A DNA stretch of 17,863 nucleotides from Rhodospirillales bacterium (GCA_013205335.1 JABMNB010000364.1:1-17863); one strand, 5' to 3'. Shown: positions 6,780 through 14,982, counted from the first letter of the stretch. Notes: generated from the letters alone by a model not told the origin. Translations and numbers: made by a program.

Positions 6780-7385
6780 GTGACTCTCACCTTCACTGAA
6801 CCTCGAACACCAAGCCCATCGCGGCGGGCCGTGATGGCGGCGCTGCTGGCTCTGACAACGGGGGTCGGCGGACGCGCCGTCTCGGCCCAGAGCGATTCCT
6901 GGGCAGTTTTGCGCCGGCCCGGGTCCTTCGCCTTGATTCGCCATGCCCTGGCGCCCGGAACCAATGACCCGCCGGGCCTCCGCCTCGACGACTGTGCGAC
7001 ACAGCGCAATCTCTCGGCCGAGGGACGGGCGCAGTCCGTCCGGATCGGCGACCTGTTCCGCGCCAACGGCATCGCCGCCGCCGAGGTCTTTTCGAGCCAG
7101 TGGTGCCGCTGCCTCGACACCGCGAGCCTGATGAAGCTGGGTGACGTGCGCCCGCAGCCGCTGCTCAATTCCTTCTTTCAGGACCGATCGCGCGAAACCG
7201 CGCAGATCGAGGCGCTGCGACAGTGGATCGGACAACTCGACCTCGCGAAGCCAACCGTGTTTGTCACGCATCAGGTGGTGGTTACGGCCCTCAGCCAAAT
7301 CTTTCCCGGCAGCGGCGAGATCGTGGTGATGCAACGCATGCCCGACGGGCAACTCTCGGTCCAGGGGCGGCTGCCGACCGCCTGA
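6780..7385 (+). CDS. Exported histidine phosphatase family protein (SixA/phosphoglycerate mutase-like)
   Basis: 201 residues, branch of the histidine phosphatase superfamily, which transfers phosphate to an active-site His. The catalytic motif LIRHA (52-56) has Arg54-His55. NLSAEGRAQSVRIG (77-90), SSQWCR (105-110, the SSxxxR phosphate-binding Arg) and VTHQ (162-165, second catalytic His164) follow in the usual order. An N-terminal signal is likely: SRR at 14-16, hydrophobic AVMAALLALTTGVGG, and AVSA-Q as cleavage site after about residue 36. The twin Arg makes Tat export possible. The start is GTG at 6780; the later ATG at 6834 would remove the basic part of the signal. No good ribosome-binding site is seen. 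It stands alone between the repeat remnant and an exporter gene. Confidence 0.85.
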   Translation: MTLTFTEPRTPSPSRRAVMAALLALTTGVGGRAVSAQSDSWAVLRRPGSFALIRHALAPGTNDPPGLRLDDCATQRNLSAEGRAQSVRIGDLFRANGIAAAEVFSSQWCRCLDTASLMKLGDVRPQPLLNSFFQDRSRETAQIEALRQWIGQLDLAKPTVFVTHQVVVTALSQIFPGSGEIVVMQRMPDGQLSVQGRLPTA

Positions 7386-7390
7386 CAGAC

Positions 7391-7407
7391 CGAGGCACCG
7401 CGCCTCG
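7391..7407 (+). terminator. Possible terminator hairpin after the histidine phosphatase gene
   Basis: CGAGGC (7391-7396) and GCCTCG (7402-7407) form a 6-base-pair stem with a 5-base loop, 5 bases after the stop codon. It is followed by CTTCCGTTCC, only weakly T-rich, so termination is not certain. Confidence 0.4.
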
Positions 7408-7496
7408 CTTCCGTTCCTCGATCCTTCGCCGCAGTCGACACTGCCCTGCGCGGCCGAAGGCTGCTATGAGCCCGCCATCCCGCCTTTCGCGGACAC

Positions 7497-8708
7497 GTGA
7501 AATTGCCGCGCATGCGCACGACCAAACCGCCGATCTGGCTGCTGATGAGCGCCACTGTGTCCTCGCAGATGGCGCTGACCATCTTCCTGCCGTCACTGCC
7601 GACCATCGCGAGCGATCTGAGCGTCTCCTACGGCACCGCCCAGCTGACGCTCTCGATCTACCTGTTCGCGTTCGCCTTTGCCCAGCTGGCCGTGGGTCCG
7701 CTCTCGGACAGTGTGGGCCGCCGGCCGGTGCTGCTGGCCAGCCTCGCGGTGTTCACGATCGGCAGCGTCTGCTGCGCGCTGAGCCCGACGATCGAGACCT
7801 TGATCGCCTCGCGCCTGGTCCAGGCCTGCGGCGCCTGCGGCGGCGTGGTGCTGGGCCGCGCCATCGTGCGCGACAGCCGGACCGGTCCCGACGCCCCCCG
7901 GGCGATGGGCTACATGGCCTCTTCCATGGCGCTCGCGCCGGCGCTCTCGCCGCTGCTGGGCGGCCAGCTGCTCGGCCTCTTCGGCTGGCGAAGCAATTTC
8001 TGGTTCACGGCCGCCTTCGGGTTCGCGGTGCTGGTCGTGGTCTGGCGTATACTCGGCGAAACCGCGCCGAAGGCGGCGCCGCGCACGACAGGCGTGGTAC
8101 GCGACTACCTCGATGGCTTCCGCGCGGTGCTGCGCGAGCGCCGCTTCATCGGTCTCATGACCGCGACCACCTGCGCCTCGGCCGGCTTCAATGTCTTCTT
8201 CTCCGGCGGCCCCATCCTGCTCATCCAGGTCATGGGCGTGGCCGTTGAGACGTTCGGCTGGTTCACCCTCGCCTGGGCCGGCAACTTCGTCCTGGGCAGC
8301 CTGGTCTCCAGCCGCCTGCAGGGCCGAGTGAAGAGCCTGCTCCTGATTCCGGTGGGCCAGGTCGTTCTCACGATTGGCGCCCTGGCGATGATGGCGACGG
8401 CGGCGCTGGGCTACGTCACGCCGCTGGCCCTGATCGTGCCGCTGGTCCTGATGGGCTGGGGCAACGGCCTCAACATGCCCAACGCGATGGCGAGCGCGCT
8501 GTCCGCGGTCCCCGCCACCCGGGTCGGCGCGGCCTCCGCGCTGATGGGCTTCGTGCAGATGATCACCGCCGCGGTGCTGACCCTGCTGGTCGGCTACGTG
8601 CCGCACGACACGCAGATGAACATCGGCATCGGTGTCGCCGTAACCGGCATCGTCGGGTTGGTCGGCTGGTGGACGCTGGTGCGCCGATCGCCCGCCCAGG
8701 CGGCCTGA
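7497..8708 (+). CDS. MFS transporter, Bcr/CflA-type drug exporter
   Basis: Inner-membrane proton-driven exporter of 403 residues with twelve predicted membrane segments. The N-terminal half has the Bcr/CflA look: IFLPSLPTIASDL (29-41), YGTAQLTLSIYLFAFAFAQL (45-64), the MFS motif A GPLSDSVGRRPVLL (67-80), and RLVQACGACGGVVLGRAIVRD (106-126), typical of the family. GTG at 7497 is the longest start. ATG at 7512 (MRTTKPPIW) is equally good and would remove five residues. Family members export chloramphenicol, bicyclomycin or sulfonamide-type compounds; the substrate here is unknown. Confidence 0.92.
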   Translation: MKLPRMRTTKPPIWLLMSATVSSQMALTIFLPSLPTIASDLSVSYGTAQLTLSIYLFAFAFAQLAVGPLSDSVGRRPVLLASLAVFTIGSVCCALSPTIETLIASRLVQACGACGGVVLGRAIVRDSRTGPDAPRAMGYMASSMALAPALSPLLGGQLLGLFGWRSNFWFTAAFGFAVLVVVWRILGETAPKAAPRTTGVVRDYLDGFRAVLRERRFIGLMTATTCASAGFNVFFSGGPILLIQVMGVAVETFGWFTLAWAGNFVLGSLVSSRLQGRVKSLLLIPVGQVVLTIGALAMMATAALGYVTPLALIVPLVLMGWGNGLNMPNAMASALSAVPATRVGAASALMGFVQMITAAVLTLLVGYVPHDTQMNIGIGVAVTGIVGLVGWWTLVRRSPAQAA

Positions 8709-8893
8709 CGGAACCCAGCTTCCGGAAAGGCAATCGCGTAGGAGCCCCTCGATAGACAGCGGGCTCGCCCATCGGAAGTGTTCGCTTCCGCCCGCCGTCG
8801 GCCTCCGGCTATACGATTGGCCTGCAGGGTGACAGCCCGCGCGGCCGTCGTCGGCCGGGATGGCTGCACCTCGACTCGCTGCAACCGGACGAC
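8709..8893 (+). other. Intergenic region with three small hairpins
   Basis: There are perfect small inverted repeats CGGAA/TTCCG (8709-8713 with 8720-8724, immediately after the MFS stop), CGGAAG/CTTCCG (8773-8778 with 8785-8790) and GGCCG/CGGCC (8843-8847 with 8852-8856). The first could end the MFS transcript and the last two could lie in the leader of the kinase gene, but none has a T run. No convincing promoter or gene. Confidence 0.4.
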
Positions 8894-10549
8894 GTGAGAA
8901 CTGCCATGCAATTCATAAACGGCAAGGACAGCCTCGTCGTCGACGCGATCGACGGGCTCTTGCGCAGCAGCGGCGGCGCCAAACTGGCGCGTCTCGATGG
9001 CTATCCCGGCATCAAGGTCGTTCTCCGCACCGACCACAAGCCCGGTCGCGTCGCCATCGTCGCGGGTGGCGGGTCCGGTCACGAACCGGCGCATGCTTCC
9101 TTTGTCGGCAAGGGCATGCTGACCGCGGCTGTCTGCGGCGAAGTCTTTGCCTCGCCGTCGATCGACGCCGTGTTCGCCGCGATCATGGCGGTGACGGGCA
9201 AAGGCGGCTGCCTCGTCATATTCAAGAACTACACCGGCGACCGCCTGAACTTCGGCCTCGCCGTGGAACGCGCCCGCGCGCTCGGCAAGAAAGTCGAGGT
9301 CGTCATAGTGAAGGACGACATCGCGCTGCCGGATATTCCCCAGCCGCGAGGCATCGCCGGCGTAATGTTCGTCGAGAAGGTGGCTGGCCACTACGCCGAG
9401 CAAGGGGCAGACCTGAGAACCGTCGCCGCCATGGCCCGGAAGGCCGCCGATGACCTGGTCTCGCTCGGCATTTCGCTGTCCTCCTGCACGCTCCCCGGCA
9501 TCGGCCGCGAAGACCGTATCCCGGACGGCAAGGCCGAACTCGGCCTCGGCCTCCATGGCGAGCCGGGCGTCGATCTGGTGAATTTCGAAGGCGCGCGCCA
9601 GGCGGCACTCGTGCTCGTCGACCGCCTCTTCGCCGCGGCAAAGCCGGCGCGCTCGTATGCACTCCTGGTCAACAACCTCGGCTCCACGACGGCGCTGGAG
9701 ATGAACCTGCTCACCAATGAGGTGCTGGCGAGCCGGCGAGGCGCGAAAATCAAGCTGGTGCTGGGTCCTGCGATGCTGGTGTCCTCTCTCGACATGCATG
9801 GCTTCTCCCTGAGCCTTCTGCCCCTGACGCCTGATTTCGAGAAGGCGCTGCTTTCGCCGGCCGGTCCGCTGGTCTGGCCGCCGATCCGCACCCACGTGAA
9901 ACCAAAACTCGTGAAGCTGCCTCGGGAAATGAAGAGCAAGCCGGCCAGGGCGAGCAGCAACCGGTCGCTGAGCGCGCTGGTGAGCCGGGCCTGCGACATC
10001 CTCATTGCTGCCGAGGGAAGACTCAACGCGCTCGATGCCAAGGTAGGCGACGGAGATACCGGCTCAACCGTCGCCACGGCAGCCCGTCACCTGCAGGCAG
10101 CGCTGCCCTTGATGCCGCTCGCCAGGCTCGACCGCTTCTTCGCGGCAACGAGCGAGGCGCTCTCCCGCTCCATGGGGGGATCGTCCGGGGTGTTGCTGGC
10201 CATCTTCTTCTCGGCCGCGAGCCAGTCCGCATCGGGCGGTGCGAGTTGGCAAAGCTCCCTGTCGGCCGGGCTTGCGAGGATGATGGCCTATGGCGGCGCC
10301 AAACCCGGCGACCGCACCATGATCGATGCCATCGCGCCGGCCCTCGGGGCCCTGTCGAGGGGCCTCGGCGAAGCAGCGAAGGCCGCGCGCGCCGGCGCCG
10401 ACGCCACCGCCAGGATGCAGTCGGCCCGCGCCGGCCGCTCGAGCTATGTCTCGGCTTCGCATCTCGAGGGCATTGCCGATCCGGGAGCGGAGGCCGTCGC
10501 GACATTGCTGGAAGGTCTGGCGAATGGCTGGGTCGTCCCAGCGTCCTGA
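8894..10549 (+). CDS. Dihydroxyacetone kinase, fused DhaK-DhaL, ATP-dependent type
   Basis: Cytoplasmic kinase that phosphorylates dihydroxyacetone (or a related small ketose/triose) with ATP. 551 residues, like the single-chain Citrobacter/eukaryotic type and unlike the PTS-dependent split enzyme. The DhaK domain (about 1-335) shows VAGGGSGHEPAH (56-67), KNYTGDRLNF (111-120), and LGLGLHGEPG (216-225) with His221 as the residue that binds substrate covalently. A linker (about 336-358) leads to the DhaL domain, with LDAKVGDGDTGST (380-392, the Asp cluster that binds Mg-ATP) and MGGSSGVLL (427-435). The ATG at 8906 (MQFINGKDSL) is the more typical start; GTG at 8894 adds four residues. No glycerol dehydrogenase is next to it. 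Confidence 0.92.
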   Translation: MRTAMQFINGKDSLVVDAIDGLLRSSGGAKLARLDGYPGIKVVLRTDHKPGRVAIVAGGGSGHEPAHASFVGKGMLTAAVCGEVFASPSIDAVFAAIMAVTGKGGCLVIFKNYTGDRLNFGLAVERARALGKKVEVVIVKDDIALPDIPQPRGIAGVMFVEKVAGHYAEQGADLRTVAAMARKAADDLVSLGISLSSCTLPGIGREDRIPDGKAELGLGLHGEPGVDLVNFEGARQAALVLVDRLFAAAKPARSYALLVNNLGSTTALEMNLLTNEVLASRRGAKIKLVLGPAMLVSSLDMHGFSLSLLPLTPDFEKALLSPAGPLVWPPIRTHVKPKLVKLPREMKSKPARASSNRSLSALVSRACDILIAAEGRLNALDAKVGDGDTGSTVATAARHLQAALPLMPLARLDRFFAATSEALSRSMGGSSGVLLAIFFSAASQSASGGASWQSSLSAGLARMMAYGGAKPGDRTMIDAIAPALGALSRGLGEAAKAARAGADATARMQSARAGRSSYVSASHLEGIADPGAEAVATLLEGLANGWVVPAS

Positions 10550-10568
10550 ATCCTGCTCGGCTACTGCA

Positions 10569-10788
10569 GCTTATCCACAGACTGCAGCGAGTTAAGAACC
10601 AATGGAACCGGCACTTCCAGTATCCTGTGCAGGCTTCCCACGGGTAGAGCCGCAAGGTTCATCAATAGCGCCCGCCCTCTCCTTTCCGGCAGCCCACCGA
10701 TCGAACCATGACGAACACGCTGTCTCTTCGACCCGGTGACCGCCTTCCCGACTTCGTGCTGGCTGGCCTCGATGGAAAACTCCGGAAG
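10569..10788 (+). repeat. Diverged direct repeat, downstream copy (partner at 6481-6697)
   Basis: This covers the leader (10569-10707) and first 81 bases of the intact oxygenase gene. It is the better-preserved coding copy but has the more degraded tRNA-like part (GGTTCATC then AATAGCGCCCGCC). It contains a perfect DnaA-box-like TTATCCACA at 10571-10579; the upstream copy has CTATCCACA. The rest of the 10550-10707 gap holds nothing else recognisable. Confidence 0.75.
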
Positions 10789-11760
10789 TTCATCTGGTCG
10801 TTCAACGGCGACCCGGTCGTCCTGCTCGCGGTGACGGATCTCTCGGCACTCGACGCCGGGCAGTTCGCTGCTCTGCGCGAAGCCTGCGCCGCGGCGTCGA
10901 CCAAGCTAGTCGTGGTCGCCGGCAATCCTGTCGCGGCGGCCGGGCCTCTCTGGAAGAAGCTCGGCGCAGTGCCTGAGGAGCCGCTTCTGCTCTGCGACGA
11001 CAAGGGCCAGTTCCTGCAGGGGTTTCTCGCCCAGGCCGGCGCGGTTTCCTTCGGTCAGGGCATCGGCATGCGCCAGCGCGTGATCGTGCTCGATCCCAAC
11101 CAGCGGGTGGCCGGCACCTTCGACACGCGGGCTCTTCTGGCCGCGGCGGAGGCGATCGACGGGCTGGCCCGGTCGGTGCGCGCCGACGGCGGCGCCGATC
11201 TGCGATTGGACACTGCGATGGCGCCCGTGCTGGTCCTGCCGCGGGTCTTCGAGCCGGATTTCTGCACCCAGCTCATCCGGCTGTGGGGCAAGGGCGACCA
11301 CAAGGATTCCGGCGTCTCCAGCCGCTACGGCAATGTCGACATGGCCGCGCTGAAGCGCACCGAGGACTACACGATCGTCGAGCCGATGATGCTGAAGGCG
11401 GTATCCGACCGGCTGGCCTACCGGATTGGGCCCGAACTTACGAAAGTCTTCGCCTTCGACCGCGAGTTCGCCTTCGATTCGCATGTCGTACTGTCGTACA
11501 GCGCGGAGGGCCGGCACTTCTTTGCCGCGCATCGCGACAACGGCGCGCCCACGACGGCCGATCGCGCCTTCGCCGTGTCGCTGAACCTCAACGACGATTT
11601 CGAGGGCGGCGAGCTGGTCTTTCCGGAATATGCCGCCGTGCGCGTCAGCCCGCCCGCTGGCGCGGCCGCCGTCTTCTCCTGCTCCCTGCTGCACAAGGTC
11701 GGCCCCGTGACCCGGGGCCGGCGCTACGCGCTCACGACCTTCTTCCGCCAGAAGCGCTGA
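10708..11760 (+). CDS. Fusion of cysteine-less redoxin-like domain and 2OG-Fe(II) oxygenase
   Basis: 350 residues in two parts. Residues about 7-140 look like an AhpC/TSA peroxiredoxin fold (PGDRLPDFVLAGLDGKLRK at 9-27, then VVLLAV). The segment where the peroxidatic Cys should be reads TDLSALDAG (43-51), without Cys. Residues about 175-350 are a prolyl-4-hydroxylase-like 2-oxoglutarate/Fe(II) oxygenase. HRD at 275-277 supplies His275 and Asp277, LLHKVGPV supplies His329, and Arg339 in RRYALTTFF would bind 2-oxoglutarate. All iron ligands are present, so the oxygenase half should be active; the redoxin half probably is not a peroxidase. It converges on a TauD-like oxygenase with 4 bases between stops. 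The substrate is unknown. Confidence 0.85.
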   Translation: MTNTLSLRPGDRLPDFVLAGLDGKLRKFIWSFNGDPVVLLAVTDLSALDAGQFAALREACAAASTKLVVVAGNPVAAAGPLWKKLGAVPEEPLLLCDDKGQFLQGFLAQAGAVSFGQGIGMRQRVIVLDPNQRVAGTFDTRALLAAAEAIDGLARSVRADGGADLRLDTAMAPVLVLPRVFEPDFCTQLIRLWGKGDHKDSGVSSRYGNVDMAALKRTEDYTIVEPMMLKAVSDRLAYRIGPELTKVFAFDREFAFDSHVVLSYSAEGRHFFAAHRDNGAPTTADRAFAVSLNLNDDFEGGELVFPEYAAVRVSPPAGAAAVFSCSLLHKVGPVTRGRRYALTTFFRQKR

Positions 11761-11764
11761 ATCG

Positions 11765-12772
11765 TCAGGCGGCGGGAATCCAGCTCTTCTTCTCGCCGGC
11801 ATAGTTCGCGCCGGGATTGCCGTGGACCGTCGTGCGCCACATCAAGCGGCCCTCGCGATCGCCGTCGAACCACGTCGCGGCATGGACCAGGCAGCGATTG
11901 TCCCAGATCAGGAGATCGCCTTCGGTCCATTCATGGGCGTAGCAGAAGCGCCGCTCCGTGTAGTGCGCCATGATCTCGTCGAGCAGCGCGGCACCCGCGC
12001 CGTGCGGGCCCGGCTCCATGCCGACGAACGGCCCCTCGAACCAGTCCATCTGGCCCCATTCACAGACGTAGAGGGACTTCTCTCCCGTCACCGGATGGGT
12101 GCGCACCACCGGCTGCGGCTGCGAACGCTCGTGGGGTGCGAAGGCGCGCGGCGTGCGCCCGGCGAGCGCTGCCTCGCGCGAGCGGCCGCTCCCGGGCTGG
12201 GCGTGCAGGCCGACCAGGGTTTCCACCTTCGCCTTCAGCGCCGGCGGCAGGGCCTGGTAGGCCAGAATGCCGTTGGCGAACAGGGTCTGGCCGGTGTCGC
12301 GCTGGGCGGGCGTCACGGCATAGAACAGCGAGATGTCGGGCGGCGGCCGGCGATAGCTCTGGTCGGTGTGCCAGCCCATGCGGTGGGGATATTGCGTCGG
12401 GATCAGGCCGTCGGCGGCCAGCGGCGGCTCGGGTCGCTTGGGCGGCGCCTTGGAGACCGGCGCCATGTTGGAAACGAGCAGGATTTCCGGCACGGAGACA
12501 TGCACCGACTTCAGGTCCGTGAGCGTGTGGCGGTAATCCTCGACCTCCGGACCGAAGACGCGGCTGAGCCGGATGAGCAGGTCGGGATCGGCGGAGATGC
12601 CATTCATGCCCTGGATCAGGAGCAGCCCCTTCGCTTCCGCCAGGGCGGCAGGCAGGCTCTCCGGATCGCGCTCGGCCGCAGCCACGATCTTCGCGGCGTC
12701 GCCGTCGAGCCGCAGCGTCGCGCCAAAGGACGCGCCCGGGAGAGGCGCCTTTCGTTCAATGTTCATGCTCAT
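11765..12772 (-). CDS. TauD/TfdA family 2OG-Fe(II) dioxygenase
   Basis: 335-residue cytoplasmic dioxygenase that uses 2-oxoglutarate and O2 to oxidise a small organic substrate. The iron site is visible: WHTDQSY (134-140) with His135 and Asp137, and LVHAATWFD (295-303) with His297. RLMWRTT (309-315) carries the Arg that binds 2-oxoglutarate. LTDLKSVHVSVPEILLVSN (84-102) and FEGPFVGMEPG (245-255) look like the substrate-pocket side. ATG at 12772 overlaps the stop of the M81 peptidase gene (ATGA), so the two are co-translated. It is the last gene of the minus-strand string. Taurine itself is not implied; the family is broad. Confidence 0.92.
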   Translation of the reverse strand: MSMNIERKAPLPGASFGATLRLDGDAAKIVAAAERDPESLPAALAEAKGLLLIQGMNGISADPDLLIRLSRVFGPEVEDYRHTLTDLKSVHVSVPEILLVSNMAPVSKAPPKRPEPPLAADGLIPTQYPHRMGWHTDQSYRRPPPDISLFYAVTPAQRDTGQTLFANGILAYQALPPALKAKVETLVGLHAQPGSGRSREAALAGRTPRAFAPHERSQPQPVVRTHPVTGEKSLYVCEWGQMDWFEGPFVGMEPGPHGAGAALLDEIMAHYTERRFCYAHEWTEGDLLIWDNRCLVHAATWFDGDREGRLMWRTTVHGNPGANYAGEKKSWIPAA

Positions 12773-14280
12773 GGACGCTGCCCCGCGTAAGGATCGTTGA
12801 CACCGTCCAACGGCCAGATCGGCCGCCGCAGCTTGGTGAAGTTGAGCCGCTTGATGTCGGGTGAGCAGATGCCACCGGAGTCGACCAGCACGATCTCGCG
12901 GGCGATCGGTGCATAGGCTGCCCTGAAGTGCTGCACGCTCTTCACCACCACCACGCTCCTGGTCCGGGGATCGATGCCCTGGCTCAGGAAGACCTGCAGG
13001 TCGATGGTCTGGATGCGGTTGGAGATGGTGACGACGTCGATGCCGCCGATACGCAGCACGGCGGTCTGTCCCATCGAGGTTTCGACGCCGGCATTCATCG
13101 GCCCGTCGTTTTTGAAGGAGCCGTCGGACAGCATCTTCACGAGGGCTCTGGCCTTGACCGGCCCACCCATCGAGGGATCGGTGTGGCCGCCCAGTACGAC
13201 GTCGATCTCCGCGCCGACGCCCGCCTCGATGGCCTGCTGCACCGTGCCGGGATCGAAGATCGTGCCGAAGGCCACGTTCTCGACCTTGGCATCGAGCAGC
13301 GCCTGCAGCACCGGAGTCGTGTCGTTGTAGCCGCCGCCGCCCGGGTTGTCGGTACCGTCGGCCACGACCAGCGGTCCGTCCTTGCCGACACCGGCCTTCG
13401 CCGCGGCGATCGCCTCGGCCACCGGACGGTAGTTCGAGGTATTTTCATCGCGGCGCTTCCAGATCTCGTCGAGCATCGCGGCGGCCACTTCCTTCGCCCG
13501 CGCCTCGGCCCCCGGCTCATGGCTCACCGCGATCGACGGGCCGGTATAGGGGATGTCGGCCCAGGTGAAACCCGCCTGGACGCTGACTACGTTGATCCCC
13601 GGCTCCTTCTCGAAGGCGTCGGCCTTGGCCAGCAGGTCGCGCATAAGGCCGGGCTGGGTGGTCTTGCCGGAATCCGCGCCCTGCAACATCGCAGGCTGGA
13701 CCAGCAGGCACTTCGGCTTCTTCTTGCCTTCGAGCGCGTCCTGGACGAGTGCAGCGGCCTGCACCGCACGCTCATAACCGTCGATATGCGGATAGGTACG
13801 GTAGCTCACCAGCGCATTGGCATGCCGGGCCATCTTGACCGTGGCGTTGGCGTGCAGGTCGAGCGTGGCGACGACCGGGATGTCCGGCCCGACGAGGGCG
13901 CGCAGCGCCTCGAGCAGGGCCCCTTCGGCATCGTCTTCAGTGTCCGTCACGGCCGCGCCATGCAGCGAGAGACAGATTGCATCGAGCTTGCCTGCCTTCT
14001 TCGCCGCCCCGAGGATCAAGTCGCGGATATGCTCCCAGGTCTCTTTGGTGAGCTTGCCGGAGGGCGTCGCATTGGCCGCGGCGGCCCAGACCGGTTCCCA
14101 GCCGTACTTCTTCACCGAATCGATGTAGCCGCCGACTTCGTTCTTGGTGCCCGTGAAGCGCGGCACCATCTCCTCGCCTTCGATCAGCCAGCGTTTGCGA
14201 TAATCCTCCAGAGTGGTCTTCAGTTTGCTGAAGGTATTGGTCTCATGCATGAACTGCGCGATCAGGACGCGGTACGCCAT
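12769..14280 (-). CDS. M81 family metallopeptidase (MlrC-like)
   Basis: 503 residues, resembling microcystinase C (MlrC), the zinc peptidase that completes breakdown of linearised microcystin; most family members have other, unknown peptide or amide substrates. Landmarks are MHETNTFS at 11-18, CLSLHGAAVTD (103-113), TLDLHAN (139-145) with Asp141 and His143, and YPHIDGYE (163-170) with His165, which together match the MlrC zinc ligands. The C-terminal MlrC domain includes VADGTDNPGGGG and LGGHTDPSMGGPV. No signal peptide, so probably cytoplasmic. It is coupled to the TauD gene by a 4-base overlap. A palindromic element separates it from the decarboxylase-family gene upstream. Confidence 0.92.
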   Translation of the reverse strand: MAYRVLIAQFMHETNTFSKLKTTLEDYRKRWLIEGEEMVPRFTGTKNEVGGYIDSVKKYGWEPVWAAAANATPSGKLTKETWEHIRDLILGAAKKAGKLDAICLSLHGAAVTDTEDDAEGALLEALRALVGPDIPVVATLDLHANATVKMARHANALVSYRTYPHIDGYERAVQAAALVQDALEGKKKPKCLLVQPAMLQGADSGKTTQPGLMRDLLAKADAFEKEPGINVVSVQAGFTWADIPYTGPSIAVSHEPGAEARAKEVAAAMLDEIWKRRDENTSNYRPVAEAIAAAKAGVGKDGPLVVADGTDNPGGGGYNDTTPVLQALLDAKVENVAFGTIFDPGTVQQAIEAGVGAEIDVVLGGHTDPSMGGPVKARALVKMLSDGSFKNDGPMNAGVETSMGQTAVLRIGGIDVVTISNRIQTIDLQVFLSQGIDPRTRSVVVVKSVQHFRAAYAPIAREIVLVDSGGICSPDIKRLNFTKLRRPIWPLDGVNDPYAGQRP

Positions 14281-14300
14281 TTCCCTACTCCTATGCCCAA

Positions 14301-14425
14301 GTCTCTCCTCCCCTTCAGATGGAAAGGTGCCCCGTCATCGGGGCGGAGGGGTCATGCGTTCCGCAGGCTGCCTGCCCCTCCGTCGGCGTGAAACGCCGAC
14401 ACCTCCCCCGATGGCGGGAGAGGAA
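14301..14425. repeat. Palindromic intergenic element with nested hairpins
   Basis: Imperfect outer arms of about 21 bases (14308-14329 and 14400-14420, CTCCC...AGGTG against CACCT...GGGAG) enclose three perfect stems. These are GCCCCG/CGGGGC (14329-14334 with 14339-14344, 4-base loop), CGGAGGGG/CCCCTCCG (14344-14351 with 14375-14382) and GTCGGCGT/ACGCCGAC (14382-14389 with 14393-14400, 3-base loop). It looks like the dispersed palindromic repeats common between genes of alphaproteobacteria. In the minus-strand transcript it would fold between the decarboxylase-family and M81 genes and may terminate or protect RNA. Confidence 0.65.
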
Positions 14426-14433
14426 ATCAAAGA

Positions 14434-14982
14434 TTACAGCTTGGCCGTCTTGAGCCACTCCGCCTGCCCCTCTTCGCCCTCGACGCCCATGGACTCGAGG
14501 AAGCGGCAGACCATCATGTAGTAGCCTATGGTCAGGGTGAGTTCGACGAGTGCGCCCGGCGTCAGAAACGCCTGAACCGCCTTCAGCGTCTTGTCCGACG
14601 CCTTGACGTTGCGCACCACGTCGTCGGTGTAGCGCAGGACGGCCTTCTCATGGTCGTTGAAGGCCGGCGCCTCGACGGTCGCATCGCGCAGGGCGGCGAT
14701 CTTTTCCTCGGTCACGCCGACAGTGCGCCCGATACGCTCGTGCTGGAACACTTCGTAGGCCGTGCGGCTCAGCCGGCCGACGCGGATGATGGCCAGTTCG
14801 CGCAACACCGGATCCAGTTCGCAGCGATAGAGCAGCGCATTGCCCATGCGCAGGAAGCCCTTCGCCCCCTGCTCGGAGTTCGCCAGCATCCGATAGATGT
14901 TGAGCATGGGATCGAGCTTGCCGAGGAATTCGGCGTGCTTGCCCGTGGCGTTTTCGACTTCGTAGTACGGAATGCGCGGCAT
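14434..14982 (-). CDS. Carboxymuconolactone decarboxylase family protein
   Basis: 182 residues of the all-helical CMD/AhpD-like fold. The core RELAIIRVGRLSRTAYEVFQHERIG (61-85) and GVTEEKIAALRD (89-100) is typical of the stand-alone family members, and LVELTLTIGYYMMVCRFLESMGV ends the domain. There is no CxxC, so AhpD-type disulfide chemistry is not expected; the reaction is unknown. ATG at 14982 is chosen because AAAAGGGGA sits 5-7 bases upstream and the protein begins MPRIPYY as usual. The frame stays open to 15039. It follows the anti-sigma gene by 57 bases with a foldable leader. Confidence 0.88.
   Translation of the reverse strand: MPRIPYYEVENATGKHAEFLGKLDPMLNIYRMLANSEQGAKGFLRMGNALLYRCELDPVLRELAIIRVGRLSRTAYEVFQHERIGRTVGVTEEKIAALRDATVEAPAFNDHEKAVLRYTDDVVRNVKASDKTLKAVQAFLTPGALVELTLTIGYYMMVCRFLESMGVEGEEGQAEWLKTAKL

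Noticed and set aside
10571..10579. Perfect DnaA-box-like TTATCCACA, with CTATCCACA in the other repeat copy (6480-6488)
   Set aside because: A single 9-base match is not surprising in 18 kb, and no cluster, AT-rich region or replication gene is nearby, so no origin is claimed.
12928..14391. Long open frame (487 codons) on the + strand opposite the M81 peptidase
   Set aside because: Mirror of a well-supported gene; low-complexity translation and no start signals.
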